NCBI RefSeq assembly: GCF_002443255.2
Contig: NW_019211456.1
Coordinates: 17,159,557-17,223,556, forward strand
DNA from: Varroa destructor
Taxonomy: Eukaryota; Arthropoda; Arachnida; Mesostigmata; Varroidae
Direction of reading: 5' to 3'
Length of the DNA stretch: 64,000 bases
Every line of letters begins with the position of its first letter. Position 1 is the stretch's first letter. A program made the position numbers and the translations under genes. This document shows, piece after piece, positions 22,527 through 34,586 of this stretch. The notes below the pieces were generated by a model. That model had not been told where the DNA came from and did no database searches. It saw only the letters and a list, made by a program, of their open reading frames with translations.

Positions 22527-24487
22527 CACTGGTTAACTTCCTTGATCGATGGCTCTCAAGCCCGACCACGCAATACGCCAGCCTCGGGCTGTTCGTGGAA
22601 TCAGCTTCTCATGGCTAGTTTCTCTTAGTTAATCACTACTAAATGAGTGAGGGTGAAAAAGACGACACGACTTTAGAGCAGTCGTTTGTATCTGATCGCA
22701 AATCAGATCTTGCCATTCGCGAGCAAGCGAATTCCGGTCCCTTCTAATTTCTAGTGGCCGGAGGAAAATAGATTCTCGGACATGGCACCTGTCGGAAATA
22801 ACTGGGTCTGCCTAGGTGTCGCTAAGTCTGCGTAAGTATAGGCCTTGAAGGCCAGTCGGCATTCTTCCCTATCAAGAAGTACTATCTACGCTTTTTAGCG
22901 ATTAAACTTACTAGCAATTGATCCTCAAGCATGGAAGTATTGTCACTATTTACGAAATAAAGAACAAAAGTTTATCTTTAAACGTTGATAACGCATTATA
23001 AAATCTCTACATCGGCCATTGTTGTGGTCTGCAATTGTACCAGTCTTATTCAATCGAGGCGCCAACATTATAATCGTACAAAATCTCAGCATCTAGAATC
23101 GTATAGCATTCATGTTTGTACAGTTTCTCTGCTCGCATGACTTCGTTTCCACGAGCCTTACCTTTTCCGTTTCATAACCACTAGTGGTCACTGATACTCC
23201 AAATAACCCCGATTCAGCCACGCGAGCACCACATCTTATGATGTACATTGTACCTTCTAGTAAGGGGAAAATGTACAAAGACCTTACTTGCAAGGCTACT
23301 AATTAATTCTTGTCTCACATAAAATCTTTCATTTATAAGGACTCGATTAAAATGCCACATACATGCATGCCGATTTCCTTTGACACATACTACCCAGAGT
23401 TATAATAACCAGCAATCCTTTAATTTATAGTCGTGTTTAAACTGACGCCCACATGAGAAGACTGCCGTTTTTCCCTAAGTGGATGACGACTTTACAGTAA
23501 CATCTCATTTGTTTATTATCGGACTGCGGCAACAGCAGTCAAACGCGCAGTTGATTGATTGATCCTCGCTATCTCTTTGTGCGTACGTCGCCCGACAGAA
23601 GATTACTTAGTAAAGTTGAGTCGGATTATTTTATTTATGCTACGATCAGACGCAGACAGTATAGACGAGCCCACACTCATCTGAAATCGAGAGACCCAAA
23701 CACTTCATCATTTAAGGTTATCGCCTAGCTGCATCGGTAAGCGGCGCAACAGGAGAAAGTCAACTTTTTTCACATCTGTATTCTTAAGTCTATTTGCGTG
23801 AAGTACAAATGTTACCCTAGCGTTTCGTTTTTTGGTAGCCGCAAATGAAAGCAAACTTACTGAGAAAACTACTGAAAACGACCGAAATCACCACCCCATC
23901 GTAGTGGGCTCCGAGATGAGTTGATGCTTACTGATAAGTAACCGAACGAACGTTCAGCGCTGTCGTTGGCTGATAAGCGTCAACCACCGGGTCGGCGGCG
24001 GTGACGTTGTTGCGGCTGCTGATATAATTCGACGATGATAAAAGCCTAAGATAAGGGCCTTCTTTCGCAGTTCGTCTCCTAACAAGTTTGTTCATTGTGA
24101 ATTCGACTCTGTCGTTTGACTTTTTTTTAATGTAGTTTACTCCATCATCTTCGTCTGCTTAGCTTGCCGTATTTAGAGCTGTTTTGTTATTTCAAACGAT
24201 TTTTAAATAGGAATTGGACAGGAACATAGGCATATAGATGGTGCACGAGGGGTATGTAATGTGAGTTTTCAGCCGATGTGAAAGGAAGCGTTAGGCAGTA
24301 ACTGCTAATAGCATCCTTGGCCTATCGAGCACTGGCTAAAGACCAACCCTAGAAGTAAACCGATACGGGGTTATGTGAGACAATGTCTCTAGAGCTTGTT
24401 ATTAGCAGACATTAGCTTAGTCCGAAATGGCAGTCAAAATAAAAAGAGAACAAGCTGCTCAACGATTATATGGGTTTGTTGAGGTGG

Positions 24488-24550
24488 ACGCACAGAGCTC
24501 ACTTCTGCTCTAAAACCCGTGTAGAGCAGAAGTGAGCTCTGTGCGTTTTT
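24488..24550. ncRNA. Perfect 24-bp hairpin with 11-nt loop and T5 run
   Basis: The left arm (24488-24511, beginning ACGCACAGAGCTC) and right arm (24523-24546, ending GAGCTCTGTGCGT) are exact reverse complements. They enclose the 11-base loop AAAACCCGTGT. Two further G-T wobble pairs could extend the stem outward. Five T residues (24546-24550) end the plus-strand copy, as at an RNA polymerase III stop. A perfect 24-bp arm cannot be chance. As RNA it would be a short hairpin of Dicer-substrate size; animal miRNA precursors usually have some mismatches, so a hairpin-siRNA source, a recent foldback insertion or an assembly fold-over are alternatives. No A/B boxes, terminal duplication or second copy were seen. 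The structure is certain; the RNA call is inference. Confidence 0.4.
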
Positions 24551-27500
24551 ATGCTGTTTTAATTATGTGAGAGGTTGATTGACTATTGCACATGGGTCTT
24601 CCTCCTTCTCACTACCTCTTCCTGTAAAAAAAACTCATCAAATAGACATTGCGGACAATGGCATTAGCGACACATAGTATTAGATGAGCCAATTGTAAAT
24701 AAAGTCTTATAAAAACAGAAAGAAAGAACGGAGAATGATCAATAAAATTGCCACGAACGACCAAAAGATAACGAAAATAGTGAAGGATCGTTCAACCAAT
24801 GTGGATCAAGATAGCAGCGACCTCCGAAAAGCATGGTTTCGTGACAGGTTTTTTTTAACACAAACAGTCAATGAACAACAAGCGATATAAGGGTATATGT
24901 ATTTTGTAATCCGAAAGCCCAGTGTTAGTTGGGCAAGTAGTGAACTAAAGAAGCTTAATTTTGTCGCCTGCTTAGGAATATGTTGTACCGTAGGATAGGC
25001 CTTCCAGGGAAGCTCTAGTCAACAGTGTCTCGGGTTTTGGGTTTAAAGCTACGTGAGCATTACACCAGATGACTGACCTCTGACCCGACATAAACGTGTC
25101 CTTTGTGCCCTCAGATCAGAGGGACTCCATTGAGGCTCTATACTGAATCGGCTCACCTCGTGCTGTCAGCTTCCATCCAAAGCGACGCCTAACGTCAAAC
25201 TGAAAACCATTTATTTAAGCTCTGTTAACTGCTTCGAATAAAAAGCATTTCTATCGAAATCGGATCAGATGTATTTGGCAGTTGCCTCGTTTCGATATTG
25301 GTCTGAATTACTGTGGCCCCTGGGGAATAATGCACAGATCGAAAAGCAATTTATGTGTATTGATTTGTGAACGCTTACCCCAGACGACGTCGGGTTAAAT
25401 GATTTATTAAAAAAACTTGTCATGTATGAAGTGCCCCTTGTCCATAAGGTACACACTGCCTCCACTTGGTAGTCTATTCCTGTTTTGCTTGATAAATGTT
25501 TTCCTATAGTGATGTATAATGATTGTTTTTTAAATAAAGTATCTGATCGCTGCTTTTTCAGTCACGTTCCCTTGATCACTTAGGCGAGTTCGGCTAAAAT
25601 AGAAGCAGATAATAAACAGAGATAATATTTGATAGACAAGATGAAAACGCTAAATCTTCTGATTATTTCTGGTAGTAGTTTATGTCTATTTTGATCTTTT
25701 TAGTATCTTTTCAAATATTTCTTAAAATATAGTCTTGAGTAGTGCACACTAACAAATCTATTTTTGTCCAACGATACAGATTAACCTATCATGAACTTAA
25801 AAAACAAGTAGGACGACTAAACATAAATATCTTACCATAGCGTTTACTAAGTTACTAACTAGCAAATGGCAAGGTGTGGTGAGCATTGAATTTCTTTACT
25901 GGTCAAACACCACACCAAAATTCTGAAACTATGAAAAAAAACAAATTACAAGAGAACAATGGCTTTTTTTTTTCGACAATATTTACCTTTACATATTACT
26001 AGGCACAAACCACGTCATCACCAAAGGATTTTTTACGTTGGAGCGCTGCTCGCTTTAAGCGTTCCCAGAACACCACAACTGGTCATCATCTTTATTGCTG
26101 GCATCTATTTTGTACGTAAAGAAACACAGACAAGATAAGATAAATACAGTCTATATGGCTTTCCCGGCCGCTGAACTCGGTTAAAAAATCTCCCTTCGAT
26201 TCCTCACTTGCGAAACGCATAACAGCATAGAGAGACTGTTAAACCTCTAAATAAACAGCGGACATCTACAGTCTATTGCTCTGTACCATCTTAGGGAAGT
26301 GATATACGGAACAAAGCGTGGTTATAATTGCTTCGAAAATAGCTCTATACGCACACGTACACTCATTCGGCTGGCCGATAGCCAGCCTCTATGTCTGCAG
26401 ACCCTACTGAGAGGTGGCCATATACTACGACTGTCAAAGCGATGTGGATGAACGCTAACCGAAGTCTCTACGCAGATAGGGAGATGCGTATATGATGAAA
26501 TCGTACCATTAAGGCTCGCCTAGACGGAGGGATAAAAAGGAGTTTGCGTATAAATAGAATGACTGGGTTGGACATGGTGGCGTCGTCCCTTTGCCGTTGT
26601 CTGATCCGCTGCTGTCCAGGCGTCAAAATGGCATTCTGGCAGCGTTAGGTAGGTAGAAAGCGTTGCCCGATAAACTGCATCTGAACTGCTATGGCTGTCG
26701 CGGGCGGCAGACTGGCCTGCGTGTCGAACGAGCCTAGTTAAAATCAGCCGAGACGCCAGCTGATCTGTCGTTTAGATAGCATAATGATCCCCTTCAACCC
26801 AGATCTATGCTATAGCCCTGATCTGAACGTGGTTGGCTACCTTGACGCTCTATTTGCTTCGTGAGAGTTGAGGGCGCAGCAGTCAATGATCGCTGCAAGA
26901 GATAGGAGCGGTAAAGCCATTCCAGAGGGATATTCGTGCACACGACTGTTGACCGAAACTGCTGTCAGCAGCAAGAGCAGGAAGAAGAAAAAGAAGAGTT
27001 AAAGAAAAAGAAAGCTGAGGGTAGAAATGACCAGTAACTTGTTCGATTAAAGAAAACTGTAGCGGTTTGAGTCACGGCCTTAGCCAGCGGAAGCGACAGT
27101 GACGACAGCCATCGGTCGAAGTTGAAGCGCCATCTGGCCATATCATATTGTTCTCAAATGTAACTGCGTGTTGGTAATGGCTACCTTTTAAAATATACGT
27201 ACTCTAAAACGTATTCAAATGTATAACGTGCGTAGCTGTTGTCAATAGAAGTCGCCTCATTAAACGATTTCGCAGAAAAATTTCAAGATGAGTTACTTTG
27301 GAAGACGGTTCTACTGGAATTTTATTTCGATAGCGGAGCTGAACCAAGTCATATGACAAGTCCAATCAACGCTCCTGGAGCGCAAACTGCAATAGATAAC
27401 AACACAAAATAGTATACGAAGTCCCTCCAAAAGGTCACAAACACGTCTACCAATCTCCCTAAGGTTATCTGTTACCGACACCACTATCAGCCTCATCATT

Positions 27501-27633
27501 GACACGACCATCTGATGTTCACGACCGGGGAACCCGCGTCACAAGAGACATCATGTACTTAGAAATTTCGTTCACGTGATTGGTGCGGTGTCGATGCTTG
27601 ACAGTATGTCGACTTTGCTCAGCCCGCTAGTTC
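24551..27633. other. No supported gene; AT-rich then GC-richer from about 26.4 kb
   Basis: 24.55-26.3 kb is AT-rich and featureless apart from short A/T runs. 26.3-27.2 kb is GC-richer, with a 7-bp GC hairpin (26369-26387, loop CGATA) and a purine-rich tract at 26970-27025, but its frames are short and interrupted. The minus frame 27311-27511 has no motif. Confidence 0.45.
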
Positions 27634-27639
27634 TTAATT

Positions 27640-27969
27640 TGAATCGAGGTCGGGCGAACATTCGCCGAGCACTAAAACACAGGCCTCAGTAGGACAGGAG
27701 GACGACCAGGAGAGGGACAGGGAAACACAGGGCACTAGAGCTATCTCTCCGAGGTTGCGGCTCAATCTTAAGTAGGAAGACACTTCGCCTATGAGTCGAG
27801 AACACGCGAAAGTTTCTCGCCGCGGCACACGACGCTTCCACGATCCGATAGAAGAAGAGCGAGAGTAGACAGAAAGATTGCCACGAGATGACAGAGCACT
27901 TAGCCCGATAGAGACGACCGACTCATCGAGCAAACTCATGCTTACTATTCATTTCTGTAAAGCGCCGTG
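27640..27969 (+). pseudogene. Charged, coding-like plus frame broken by two TAG stops
   Basis: After a TAA near 27633 one plus frame reads as a charged, Ser/Arg/Glu-rich sequence (for example VGQEDDQERDRETQGTRAI). It meets TAG, continues (SREHAKVSRRGTRRFHDPIE), meets a second TAG, continues (RLPRDDRALSPIETTDSSSK) and ends at TGA near 27967. Such composition resembles a disordered protein region, which suggests a decayed exon. The opposite strand is open for 101 codons from an ATG (27634-27939, Ser-rich), but only about 44% of its codons start with a purine, so it is not favoured. The plus strand is purine-rich here, which produces charged residues in any frame; this weakens the call. Confidence 0.2.
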
Positions 27970-29698
27970 AGAACGAACCCCCGGATCCCGATCTACAAAG
28001 GGTTGCCTCGCAAAAATATGCGCTGAGACGCTGCGATGCAAAGTGAAGCAACGGCAAACGCCTCGAGTAGTATTAATCCTACGAGGTTAAAACATGACCA
28101 TTCTGAAGAAATAATGTATGCATTTGCTAGTGCTGCCCTATCAGGAAGCTATCCTAAGGAGAATCTAAGAAATGATGAGAGATTCCACTATATAGACTTC
28201 ATACACACATTATATTATTTCCAGAACAGTAGAATCTCATGTATTATGTTTTGGGGGCAATACGCATTGTAAAGTCTCTTACTATATAAGCACAAATTTA
28301 TTACCACACCCCTGCCTAAAAATACATATGGTTTATACTCAAGTTTTGGCTGTGGCGTCTACTATAAGTGTCGTTAAGTAACGAAAACAGTTCTTAGAAG
28401 ATATTTGGGTAAGATATGCACAATATAGGTCACAATATGCCATGAATCCGAAGTTGAGCTTTTCGACCCTGAAACGTTTGCTTTTCTAATGAACTACATC
28501 GTTCTGCTTACCGACTTTTAAACAACTTTCTGTACATGAGAAGCATTCTCTAGCCGTTTTTTGATAGGAATAGATTTATTTTTCAGCAACCAAACTTTTA
28601 GAAACTGATCCTACTGACGAGGACACGTGAGGATTTCCAGTCTCCTTTAGAATATCGTTTAACTTTTTTTAGAGAAAAGATTGGCTTTGAATGAATATTG
28701 CGCGGTGATAAAGTTAATTTTTTACGACGTGTGTGCTGTGACCGAAAGGCATGGTGTAGTCTAACGACTTCACAGTGAAGCCAACCGTTAGTCCCCATCA
28801 GCTCTTAAGGACATAAAGTCATGTTCTCGTCTCAATGAGACAGATAGGGTCTACCTGCTGGTAGTGTCAAATGGATATGCCGCTCGGAACCTATGCTCTT
28901 CGAATAATCTACAAAGTTATAAAAAAGGTTTGATATGATAGCCTGCATGAAGTTACTTCGGGATAGAACTAGCTTAGGGTTGAAACAGCACAATGTGCAA
29001 ATAAACAGAAAACAACAATAATTTACATCAATGAATAACTTTCTGGTCACAGTTAAGATATCACCTTTTATTCGTTGGAGTCAGCACTTTTTCATTTGCA
29101 CTAAATCATTCTAATAAGGAAAAAGACTACTTGAATATTGACTTAAGGCAGCGCATCTGGGATAGTCCTGGGAGGCGACAGGTTCTAGGAGAGACAAGGT
29201 GGCTGGCGCCGCCTGTTCGTAACGAACAAAAAAACTACGATCAACAAACCACCATAAGCGTTGTTAACTTATCGCTTGCCTATCCACAATCGGTTGCCAT
29301 TCAGCTCAAAAAACAGTGGCTGTCCGTTGTGCAGCAATTCAATCAAATTTGGTCTACCGCATTTTTGCGCTATTTCTTAAGCCTCTCTACTTGTTTTTTT
29401 CGCTTTTAATTTTTCTATTCCTTCTTTTTGTTGAAGACTTTTATCCTTGTCATCGGCTGTATGTGGCTGTCATATCTACATGTAATCCTCCATGGTCTGT
29501 GATCTGTTGATCGTCTTCTTTGGGCGTGACTTGTTGGCGCGGAGGATTTGCACCGATGGCAGCGCTGATCCTAAGGACGCACACACACGAGGGAACACGC
29601 AGCGAGACAGAGATATATCTATGGGAACGTACAGCCTTGGCTAAAAATAAAGAACAAATCCGTCGTGCGGACAAGCATATGTGTACGAAAATGCGTAG
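27970..29698. other. No supported gene; several weak plus frames
   Basis: Plus frames at 28036-28272, 29131-29409 (begins at TTG) and 29520-29705 are open but lack start context, known motifs or a convincing first-position bias (29131-29409 is about 48% purine-first). 29520-29705 ends in a Lys/Arg-rich stretch and may belong with the next frame through a frameshift, but this is not established. Confidence 0.4.
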
Positions 29699-30079
29699 CC
29701 ATTAATAGCAGAAGCAGCAGCAACCGTTGCAGCTGTTCCACGCCTTACAGATATCGGGCAGGCGGATTATAACATTATATATACTTTCATAGCAGCACAC
29801 GACATGAGCTACTCAAGCATACGACAAGTCATGCTGACTCGAGCCGCGAGGGACGAGATCGAAAATCAACGTCAAGCCAAAAGGGACAAACAGAAAAGGG
29901 AAAGGAGGGTGCAAGACGGTGAAACGCCTGAACGGCCCCCATTGATCAGAACGTGCCTTTGCCTCATAAACGCCACCGATACTGCTGCTGCCGCTTTTGT
30001 TCCCGTCATCGCTGTGAACGCGGATCCATTGTTGTTGATCTTGACGAAACGCGCGCCGCGCCGCTTCCGTGGGGGTTGA
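29699..30079 (+). CDS. Hypothetical coding-like frame, basic/coiled segment
   Basis: The frame is open from just after TAG at 29696 to TGA at 30077-30079 (126 codons); the first ATG is at 29804 (91 residues). About 64% of codons from the ATG begin with a purine. Residues 10-45 form a highly charged, probably helical segment (RAARDEIENQRQAKRDKQKR), followed by an Ala/Val-rich hydrophobic part. The ATG-upstream part is Ala-rich (AEAAATVAAVP), from a degenerate GCA/CAG tract. No domain is recognised. A TATA-like ATTATATATAC lies only about 25 bases upstream of the ATG, so a very short leader would be needed. A 134-codon antisense frame (29872-30276, Pro/Arg-rich) overlaps and cannot be excluded as the real one. 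Confidence 0.25.
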   Translation, partial: PLIAEAAATVAAVPRLTDIGQADYNIIYTFIAAHDMSYSSIRQVMLTRAARDEIENQRQAKRDKQKRERRVQDGETPERPPLIRTCLCLINATDTAAAAFVPVIAVNADPLLLILTKRAPRRFRGG

Positions 30080-30558
30080 TCAGTCGATAACTGCCTTGTG
30101 GATGGTCTTGATGTCGGCGCTGGTGGTGATGTTTTCAAGGTGTGAAGTTGGGCGAGGCCCAAATGCTCGGGGAGCAGCGGTCCATGGGGCCACTGACGGC
30201 GTATAAGCAATTCAGCCAAGTGTTTATGGGATGAGCGCTGAACCGAGAGAGGAAAAATTAAAGGCGAGAGCGGCAACTGCGGTCCGAGCGGTTTGGCCGG
30301 ACGCTGTTTAGATGCTCACGGCGGAACCGGCCGATTCGAACCTTTGGCTTTCGTTCCTTCTAACGGCGGTGGTCCTATAGCCAGCTCTTGCACCAAATCT
30401 TCTCACTCTACTACAGATGCACAGATGTTTTCGTCAATTTGAGGAGCGAAGAGGAGTAAGAATTAAATGGCTGCTTTAATTGTATCGACCACTGCACAGA
30501 CCGCGATACTGCTATAAACAAGATTTGCAGTTCAATTACATTTATGTGTAAAGTATGG

Positions 30559-30561
<3 letters not shown>

Positions 30562-30603
<42 letters not shown>
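30562..30603. repeat. (AT)21 microsatellite
   Basis: 42 bases of uninterrupted alternating A and T, the longest simple repeat in the window; self-complementary and likely length-polymorphic. Confidence 0.97.
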
Positions 30604-30605
<2 letters not shown>

Positions 30606-33600
30606 GCACTTCGTTTAGTTCCTGCTGAAGCTAGTAGCAAATCGTGGAATCACACATTGTGTTCTTTATTTAGAAGCGTGTTTTTATTGTATCTCTACAT
30701 ATTCCACTCTAGAAACTGTACTTATAGAATATAAAAGACATACTTACACTGATTAGACTTGGGGCTCCAAACAGCAAATTGCAGCGAAGCATTTCCGAGC
30801 AGCAGGAATCCCGAAGCAAGACGGACTTCACCGCACATGTACATGCGATGCATGTACTGCGTATGCACGCTTGTCTTAAACTGGGGTTGGGGCCATAATC
30901 TTCGCAGTCTTGTTCTATTTAGTGTTCCAGCTAGAACCGATTAAGGACAACGAATATGAGCTTGAGAGTAACCGATTTAACTTTAATATCCGTAACTGTT
31001 GGCAGGTGGTCAACTAAAATTAAGACACGCAACGTGACAAAATTAGTTATGCGTTATACAGCAAACAGCTTGATAATTGAATTTATGCTTTAGGGCAAGT
31101 CGATAGGGCGCCAAAAAGTACGATCGTCAATTGAAATGTTTTATTCCCAAGCAAATTCTCAAATGATTTTTTGGAATTTTTTCATTATAAGAACATCACA
31201 ACCTGAAACAAGATATAATATAATCTTTATTTATTTAGTAGCAAAATGAACTCTGTCAATATTCAATAATTTACCTAAATTATTCATAGAAGTGTAGAAG
31301 TAATGGGGCATTTTTTTTTTTAACATTTTCTATGATTCTATAAAGATGTTTATGGTCTTTGTCGTTGATCACCTTATGGGCAGGTTATCTTTATCTAACT
31401 ATATGACCAATGTGCCCGCTAAACAGATAAGCTACTAAGTACGACAAGCACAAAGCTACAATATGTCGACCTGTGTTGCATTCTTTGTGTCTGCTTATAT
31501 CTGTATCTAATCGCCCATTGACCTATGGAAAGTCTTTGCTTAGAGGAATCATCATTCATAAGAATCTATATATATTACCTATGACCAGCATTTCTGTGGT
31601 TCTGCCACCAGGCGCGTCCTAGTCTGACTCGATTATGTGGCCTTTATTTAAGCAATTTTTGGATGTCGCACCTTTGTTTGGATGGCATATATTCTCCGAG
31701 ATGCGACCACGCAGAAAAAGTACTCTATTAAAGGTGGTAGTAAAGAACACAGCTGCGACAGGAGATTATGAGGGTAAAATTTGTTTTTGTTTCTTAGAAA
31801 AGATTGATAGATAAAATGAAAGACATCGAATTGCTCAGATTAATTTTTCTCAAATAACAATGTAGCGAGCATTTTATCTAATTCGTTACACAGTTTACTA
31901 ATCTAATGTACTAGCGTATTTTAAAGGTTTAAACGTCTCTAAGCACCGTCACAAGTCATCAAGGTTTTGTATATTGACATGTTGTAGTGTCTATGGGACA
32001 GCCTATTAAGTCGACCGAAACAAACTTTGAGTTCTGCTAAATAGCCAACTTGTTAGCCTTGCTTTAGAGTTCGCCGCTTTCTTCCTTCCACTTTCTTCCA
32101 TTCCACACGCCGGTAAACGAACCATTTTGTATATTGAACAGCGCATCGGAATAGACTCGTTGAACGTCTTGTAGGAAGGTATAAATGCATAGGTACTTTT
32201 GACATACATAAAATAGGATGATGATCACAGATTGGGGAAGGCTTTCGCGCAATAGCCGTGCCTTCTTCGATTACTGCTAGCAGCAGACAAAAGCTATTTT
32301 TTTTTTTTAAATAGGACCGAAAGATCCTTGATAGGGTTTAAATTTGAAGGGATTTAAATGGCTCAAAGGGCCATCTTCGATATATTTAGGTTTTCGATAC
32401 AAACCTTAACGGCTGTGTAGGGGAAGAAAATATTAGTTGTTGACTAGGTCGTCTAGATAAGCTCCAACGGTTGGCCTTTCTGAGTTTCTTTGCGTTTCTT
32501 TATACCGTCTAAGATCTTTTTTGGCCGTTTTGTACCCTCGTATCTTTGGCTTACTATCAGGCCCGCTAAAATTGAATTCCGCTGGAATTCTTTGTATGTA
32601 GCGTAGCTAAGCGACACTTTAAGGATATTACGTCTATCAATACCGATTGACGTACTGCTATTCTTAAAAGAATATTTGCAGATTAAAAAATGAATATTTT
32701 GAAAATGAGTAGTGATTGGTTTGGAACTTCAATAAGAGTAGTGAATCGCGGTTAATGGTAGTTATATTGAATAGGTATAACTGCCAGAAGTGGCCTTTTC
32801 TAGCCCATGAAAAAATGTTGTTCACGTATCTATTTCTGTAGATAGAAGAATCTTGAAAACGAGGCATTAATCTCAATTTGGACGCATCACCCTGTATTCT
32901 ATGTATATCCACTTGGACCGGATAAAGCAGCTTCATTGATAGAATCTGAACTCGATGCGGTCAATAATTTTTACTACACGTAATAAAATCGTTTGCCCAT
33001 ACAACTCAATAGAGACGAGCATGATGACCATTATTTCAATGATGATTGCAAAAAGTTATGTACTTCAATTGAGATTTCACGCCGAATCACGCATTAGATG
33101 ATGGCGCACGTCTCCCCTACGGGCTCCCCCTTTAAATAACAGTAGAATAATTTAGTTTTCCGCACACCTTATCTATTCCCTTAGTTTAATCTTGCATCCT
33201 ACCCCTGCTGACCGCTTAAGCTTCGACATCTTCCCCAGTAGCTGTATTGCTCTAGTAGCCCCAAGGATGAATCACTATGTTCAAATCTGTGAGATTTTAC
33301 CGTGTCCCGTAGTTAGAAAGGCGTGATGAAGAAAATCACTTTGAGTGTAAGTAGAAACAAGAAGCCGTCACGTGGGCAAAAATTATCATAAAAATTTAAA
33401 GGTTCATCAAGTCACTTAAACCATCAGGTTACTTACGTGCAAGGGGATATTTCTAAGAAGAAGTTCTACAGAAGAGCCAACACGTTTATCGAGCTTTGCA
33501 GCGATAATGAATCGACGAGTATGTGTAAATATATACAGCATCTGATTTCGATTCGAACTTATCAAATTTACTTACAATTGTGATCATTGGCTTCAGTAAA

Positions 33601-34560
33601 ATACAATTTTTTCTTTTCGGAATTTTCAATGAACATTCGACGTGAAACGAAAGCTCGACACGAGACGATCGTACGGAAGATCACTGCGCTGGTATCAGTC
33701 CCATCGATTGAATCCATCGAGTTGCGTGGAGGCCTTTATATATTGAGCTTCGCTTCTACTGAAGAGTGAAAACGAGCATCACTGAGCTACCCACGATACC
33801 GTTCGGTTGGCTATTGATCCCTTATATCACCGTTTCGTTAACGGTGTTCTTTAAACATAACCACTTAGTCGTGAAGGAAGAGATGAACCTAATTCTCGCT
33901 AGTTAAGGGTGCCTCAACACCTTCGGATTGTTATCGAATTTATGTATATCTTATTGGCAGCGTACAAAATATTATACAGTAATGTAAGGTAAGCAAACGC
34001 ATTTCTCAGCAGTGTATCGGTATTGGTATCAAGGCACCTAAGGTAAGTGGCTATTGGCTACCGCCGTCCGCGATTTTTTCTGGGCCTTTGTTTTTGACTT
34101 ACTTGGGGAATGATGAAGAAAAACGAAAAAGATGACCAGTATGTATCTGAGCATATTCTTGGTCGATGAACCGCCACGTGTATACAATTTACGCATTCCA
34201 TGATGCTTGTTTGGCCCGCAGCAGAAGTTAGTGGACGCCAGTATCGCATTATATCGGTTGTCGCCTCCAGCAAAGGTTAGGCTTCTTCATTGGTCCTTGA
34301 CTCTGCAATCTGTCTTCTCATATGCTTTGGACGCAGGCTCGAACACGAACGTACGTGAATTACAGCAAAGACAACGATGACGCGCAGATACGTGTAAGTC
34401 TAATCAATCGCATGGCAGCACAGATATTATTAGCTCCACAGGGAGACGGTACCAGCCACAAGCAACTTCGGTAGGCGTCCGGGTACATGACGCATAAACG
34501 AATAGCAATTTTCAATTAGAGTCTGACTGCCGCCCTCACATTATAGCAAAACCTTACACA

Positions 34561-34586
34561 GAGAAAGAAAGCTTCATTTCTTTCTC
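34561..34586. repeat. 10-bp purine/pyrimidine hairpin
   Basis: GAGAAAGAAA (34561-34570) pairs with TTTCTTTCTC (34577-34586) around the 6-nt loop GCTTCA, and a GA-rich tract follows. This is at chance level for low-complexity purine sequence. Confidence 0.65.

Larger units (their letters stand above)
19248..24487. other. 5.2-kb stretch without a supported gene
   Basis: AT-rich with short T runs (T12 at 21114-21125). Two small near-tandem duplications are annotated separately (21681-21726, 22495-22526). Acceptor-like tracts such as CTCTGTTTCAG near 20378 are followed by stops within a few codons. The longest frame, 21826-22113 (95 codons), is Phe/Cys/Ile-rich without motif. Confidence 0.5.

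Noticed and set aside
30333..30342. Exact B-box (GGTTCGAATC on the minus strand)
   Set aside because: Bases flanking it cannot pair as a T-arm and there is no acceptor stem, so it is not a tRNA gene.
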